A stretch of 64,000 nt of DNA, from assembly GCF_000959365.1 (NCBI RefSeq), contig NZ_CP009556.1:1240001-1304000 (forward strand). The letters are read 5' to 3'. The translations under genes were made by a program, and so were the position numbers. Below the pieces are notes generated by a model. It saw nothing but the letters and a program-made list of their open reading frames with translations. It ran no database searches and had not been told where the DNA came from. Below, piece by piece: positions 61,474 to 64,000 of this stretch. The DNA comes from Burkholderia oklahomensis C6786. Its GTDB lineage: Bacteria; Pseudomonadota; Gammaproteobacteria; Burkholderiales; Burkholderiaceae. Each line of letters starts with the position of its first letter. Position 1 is the first letter of the stretch.

Positions 61474-63651
61474 ATGAGCGACATCACTCACGCCGTCGGC
61501 GGCGCGCTGCCGACGCCGGGCATGCCCGCGGCGCGCGGCGACGCGCCGCGTTTTCGGATCGTGCCGGCCCGCTACCGCGCGCGGACGGCCGGCACCGTGC
61601 TCGCCGCCGCGCTGGTCGCGCTCGTGCTGAATTCGGTGCTCGGCAATCCGCAGTGGGGCTGGCCGGTATTCGCCGAATGGTTCCTGTCGGCGCCGGTGCT
61701 GTCGGGGCTCGCGCGCACGCTGCTGCTGACCGCGCTCGGCGCGCTGTTCGGCTTCGCGCTCGGCGTGCCGCTCGCGCTCGCGCGCGTGTCCCGCTCGCCG
61801 ATCGTCGCCGCGTGCGCGTGGGCGTTCATCTGGCTGTTCCGCTCGATTCCGCTCGTCGTGCTGCTGCTGATCCTCAACAATCTCGGCTATCTGTACGACC
61901 ACGTGTGGCTCGGCGTGCCGTTCACCGGCATCACGTTCGCCGACGTCGCGACGACCGATCTCATCAGTCCGTTCTGCGCGGCCGTGCTCGGCCTCACGCT
62001 CAATCACGCGGCGTTCGCGGCCGAGGGGATTCGGGGCGGCATCCTGTCGGTCGACCCGGGGCAGCTCGAGGCGGCCGCCGCGCTCGGCCTGCCGCGAGCG
62101 CGGCAGGCGACGCGCATCGTGCTGCCGCAGGCGATGCGCGCGTTTTTGCCCGTCGCGTTCAACGATCTGATCTCGCTCGCGAAGGGCACGTCGATGGTGT
62201 ACGTGCTCGCGATGCCGGAGCTGTTCTATACGGTGCAGGTGATCTATCGACGCAACCTCGAGGTGATTCCGCTGCTGATGGTCGCGACCGTCTGGTATCT
62301 GATCATCCTGACCGTGCTGTCGATCGTTCAGGCGCAGGTCGAGCGTCGCTACGCGCGCGGCGCGGTGCGCAATCCGGCGCGGTCGCCGTTTGCGGCGATC
62401 GTCGGCAAGTTGACCGATGCGCTGCCGGGGCGGCGCGAGCGCGCGACGACGCGGAGGGACGGCACGGTCGAGGCGAGCGGCCCGAGCGGCGTGAGGCGCG
62501 GTGCGGGGGATGCGCCGCGCGCGGCGGGCGATGCGCAGCCGAGGATGAAGCCGTCATCCGCGCCCGCGTCGCTCCAGCGGATCGGCCCGTCAGCGACGTC
62601 TTCCGCCGCGCCGGCTTCCGGCGCGGAATTCGCGCGGGGAGCGCGGGCGCCGGCCGGCACGGCGGGAGCGTCGGGCGAGATGGGCGCGGAGGCGTTCCGC
62701 GTATCCGGCGCTTCGGATGTTCCCGCTGCTCCCGGTAGTGTCGCGTCGTCTGCGTCGGCCTCTTCGACTGGCGCAGCCGCATGGGTCGTGTCGGAGGCTT
62801 CCGATGTGTCCGATGCGTTCGCCGCACCGCGCGCATCCGCCGACGCGACATCGCCGGTCGCCGCGGCGCGCGCGTCGGCGAGCGTGCGCCGCGGCGGCGA
62901 GGTCGCCGTCCAGCGCGTGTCGAAGAGCTTCGGCCAGCACAAGGTGCTCGACGACGTGTCGTTCGTCGCGCCGGCGGGCAGCGTCACCGTGATCCTCGGC
63001 CAGTCCGGCTCCGGCAAATCGACGCTGCTGCGCACGATCAACCACCTCGAGCGCGTCGACGGCGGCTTCATCGACATCGACGGCGAGCTGATCGGCTACC
63101 GCCGCGACGGCGACACGCTGTACGAGCTGAAGGAGAAGGACGTGCTGCGCCGCCGCGTCGACGTCGGCATGGTGTTCCAGAATTTCAATCTGTTCCCGCA
63201 TCTGACCGTGCTCGAGAACATCGTCGAGGCGCCCGTCGCGTCAGGCCGCGCGACGCGCGCCGAAGCGGAGCGCGTCGCGCGCGAGCTGCTCGCGCGGGTC
63301 GGCCTCGCGGCGAAGGCCGGCGCGTATCCGCGCCAACTGTCGGGCGGCCAGCAGCAGCGCGTCGCGATCGCGCGGGCGCTCGCGCTGAAGCCGAAGGTGC
63401 TGCTGTTCGACGAGCCGACGTCCGCGCTCGATCCGGAGCTCGTCAACGAAGTGCTCGACGTGATCAAGGAGCTCGCGCGCTCGGGGACGACGCTCGTCAT
63501 CGTCACGCACGAGATCGGCTTCGCGCGCGAGGTCGCGGACACGATCCTGTTCATGGAGCACGGCCGGATCGTCGAAGCGGGGCCGCCCGCGCAGGTGCTC
63601 GGCGCGCCCGCGCATCCGCGCACGCGCGCATTCCTGTCGAAGGTGCTGTGA
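61474..63651 (+). CDS. Fused amino-acid ABC transporter permease and ATPase
   Basis: 725 residues. The N-terminal part (about 40-290) is a HisM/GlnP-type permease with about five transmembrane helices and the EAA-loop (GGILSVDPGQLEAAAALGLPRARQATRIVLPQA). A 170-residue Ala/Ser-rich linker follows, then an ATPase (about 475-725): Walker A GQSGSGKST, signature LSGGQQQRV, Walker B VLLFDEPTSALDPE. The two functions are usually separate genes. The linker includes the 76-bp inverted copy from the neighbouring monooxygenase gene. Confidence 0.94.
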   Translation: MSDITHAVGGALPTPGMPAARGDAPRFRIVPARYRARTAGTVLAAALVALVLNSVLGNPQWGWPVFAEWFLSAPVLSGLARTLLLTALGALFGFALGVPLALARVSRSPIVAACAWAFIWLFRSIPLVVLLLILNNLGYLYDHVWLGVPFTGITFADVATTDLISPFCAAVLGLTLNHAAFAAEGIRGGILSVDPGQLEAAAALGLPRARQATRIVLPQAMRAFLPVAFNDLISLAKGTSMVYVLAMPELFYTVQVIYRRNLEVIPLLMVATVWYLIILTVLSIVQAQVERRYARGAVRNPARSPFAAIVGKLTDALPGRRERATTRRDGTVEASGPSGVRRGAGDAPRAAGDAQPRMKPSSAPASLQRIGPSATSSAAPASGAEFARGARAPAGTAGASGEMGAEAFRVSGASDVPAAPGSVASSASASSTGAAAWVVSEASDVSDAFAAPRASADATSPVAAARASASVRRGGEVAVQRVSKSFGQHKVLDDVSFVAPAGSVTVILGQSGSGKSTLLRTINHLERVDGGFIDIDGELIGYRRDGDTLYELKEKDVLRRRVDVGMVFQNFNLFPHLTVLENIVEAPVASGRATRAEAERVARELLARVGLAAKAGAYPRQLSGGQQQRVAIARALALKPKVLLFDEPTSALDPELVNEVLDVIKELARSGTTLVIVTHEIGFAREVADTILFMEHGRIVEAGPPAQVLGAPAHPRTRAFLSKVL
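62537..62612. repeat. 76-bp inverted repeat, copy 2 (in the transporter linker)
   Basis: Inverted copy of 61134-61209. Read in the transporter frame it gives MKPSSAPASLQRIGPSATSS, an antisense translation of the monooxygenase gene, within the low-complexity linker. Homology stops sharply at both ends. Confidence 0.9.
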
Positions 63652-63832
63652 TGGCGGCGCGGCGAGCGACGTCGGGCGAGGCCTGGCCGAGGCGGTTCGG
63701 CCGCGGAATCGACGACGGCGGCGCGGAACGCCGCCGCGGCGGACGAAGCGGGGAAGGGGGCGATGGCGGCGTCCGCTTCGCCCGGGCGGCCGTGCTTCGG
63801 TTGCCGGCCATCTCATCGGGGGCGGCGGCGCG

Positions 63833-64000
63833 ATGATCGACAGACGCACTTTCGTCGGCGCCGCGCTCGCGGCGGCAGCGACCGGCGCGGCGCCGCTCGG
63901 CGCGCGCGCCGCCGGCATCGCGGTCGATCTCGATCCGCGCCAGGCGGGCCGCGTGCGCGCGGCGCGCGATCCGGCCGCCGCCGACGCGGCGCGCCGCTAC
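63833..64000 (+). CDS. ABC transporter substrate-binding protein, N-terminal part
   Basis: 56 residues before the window ends. MIDRRTFVGAALAAAATGAA is a signal peptide with an Arg-Arg pair (possible Tat export), followed by IAVDLDPRQAGRVRAARDP, which mirrors the mature start of the binding protein at 57805. A second receptor for the fused permease-ATPase. Confidence 0.8.
   Translation, partial: MIDRRTFVGAALAAAATGAAPLGARAAGIAVDLDPRQAGRVRAARDPAAADAARRY

Overview
High-GC bacterial DNA (roughly two-thirds G+C) whose gene content and order point to a Burkholderia species, most likely its second chromosome. The main signs are the run leuCDB-asd-fimV-truA-trpF-trpB-(DNA methyltransferase)-trpA-accD-folC-dedD-cvpA-purF-metZ, a cepacian (bce-II type) exopolysaccharide locus next to it, an OmpC-like Burkholderia porin and a histone-H1/HU fusion protein. 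The species cannot be fixed from the sequence alone.

Layout. (1) 1-3990: 3' end of a DUF1479 gene, then a homodimeric pyruvate/2-oxoacid dehydrogenase E1 (minus strand) divergent from an Lrp-family regulator with a candidate operator between them. (2) 4151-22909: a long plus-strand block of amino-acid, fatty-acid, folate and purine genes (leuC, an entericidin-like lipoprotein, leuD, leuB, asd, fimV, truA, trpF, trpB, an orphan DNA methyltransferase, trpA, accD, folC, dedD, cvpA, purF, metZ). asd is preceded by a possible leaderless Ile/Thr/Lys-rich leader peptide. metZ is preceded by a SAM-II-like riboswitch and an intrinsic terminator. (3) 23151-38663: a cupin gene and a cepacian-type polysaccharide locus. 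It encodes GDP-rhamnose synthesis (bceM, bceN), a Wzx-type flippase (bceQ), a double glycosyltransferase (bceR), UDP-glucose synthesis (bceT), three acyltransferases (bceO, bceS, bceU) and an exported protein (bceP). The 5' part of a group II intron lies directly behind the bceT terminator. (4) 38939-45258: H1/HU protein, a roughly 1 kb gene-poor gap, porin, YihY-family membrane protein, small hypothetical, a 9-bp tandem repeat and a deacylase.

(5) 45503-56221: a complete-looking gas vesicle locus of two divergent operons. The plus-strand operon carries gvpA, a coiled-coil protein, gvpN, two small unknowns (one a zinc ribbon), gvpF/L, gvpG, gvpS, gvpK and gvpJ. The minus-strand operon carries an unknown protein, a sigma-54 enhancer-binding regulator, an Hsp20/GvpH protein, a two-domain CDC48-like AAA ATPase and two more GvpF/L proteins. 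The intergenic region has a perfect 14-bp inverted repeat that is a good candidate regulator site. No clear GvpC was found.

(6) 56222-64000: a gene-free stretch with a 7-bp tandem repeat, a GNAT acetyltransferase, then an amino-acid-type ABC transporter (two binding proteins, one cut by the window edge, and a fused permease-ATPase) interleaved with two flavin-dependent LLM-type monooxygenases. This arrangement suggests uptake and oxidation of an organosulfur or amino-acid-like compound. The linker of the fused transporter contains a 76-bp inverted copy of part of the neighbouring monooxygenase gene.

No tRNA, rRNA, CRISPR array or intact insertion sequence was recognised. Most long antisense reading frames are by-products of the high G+C content.
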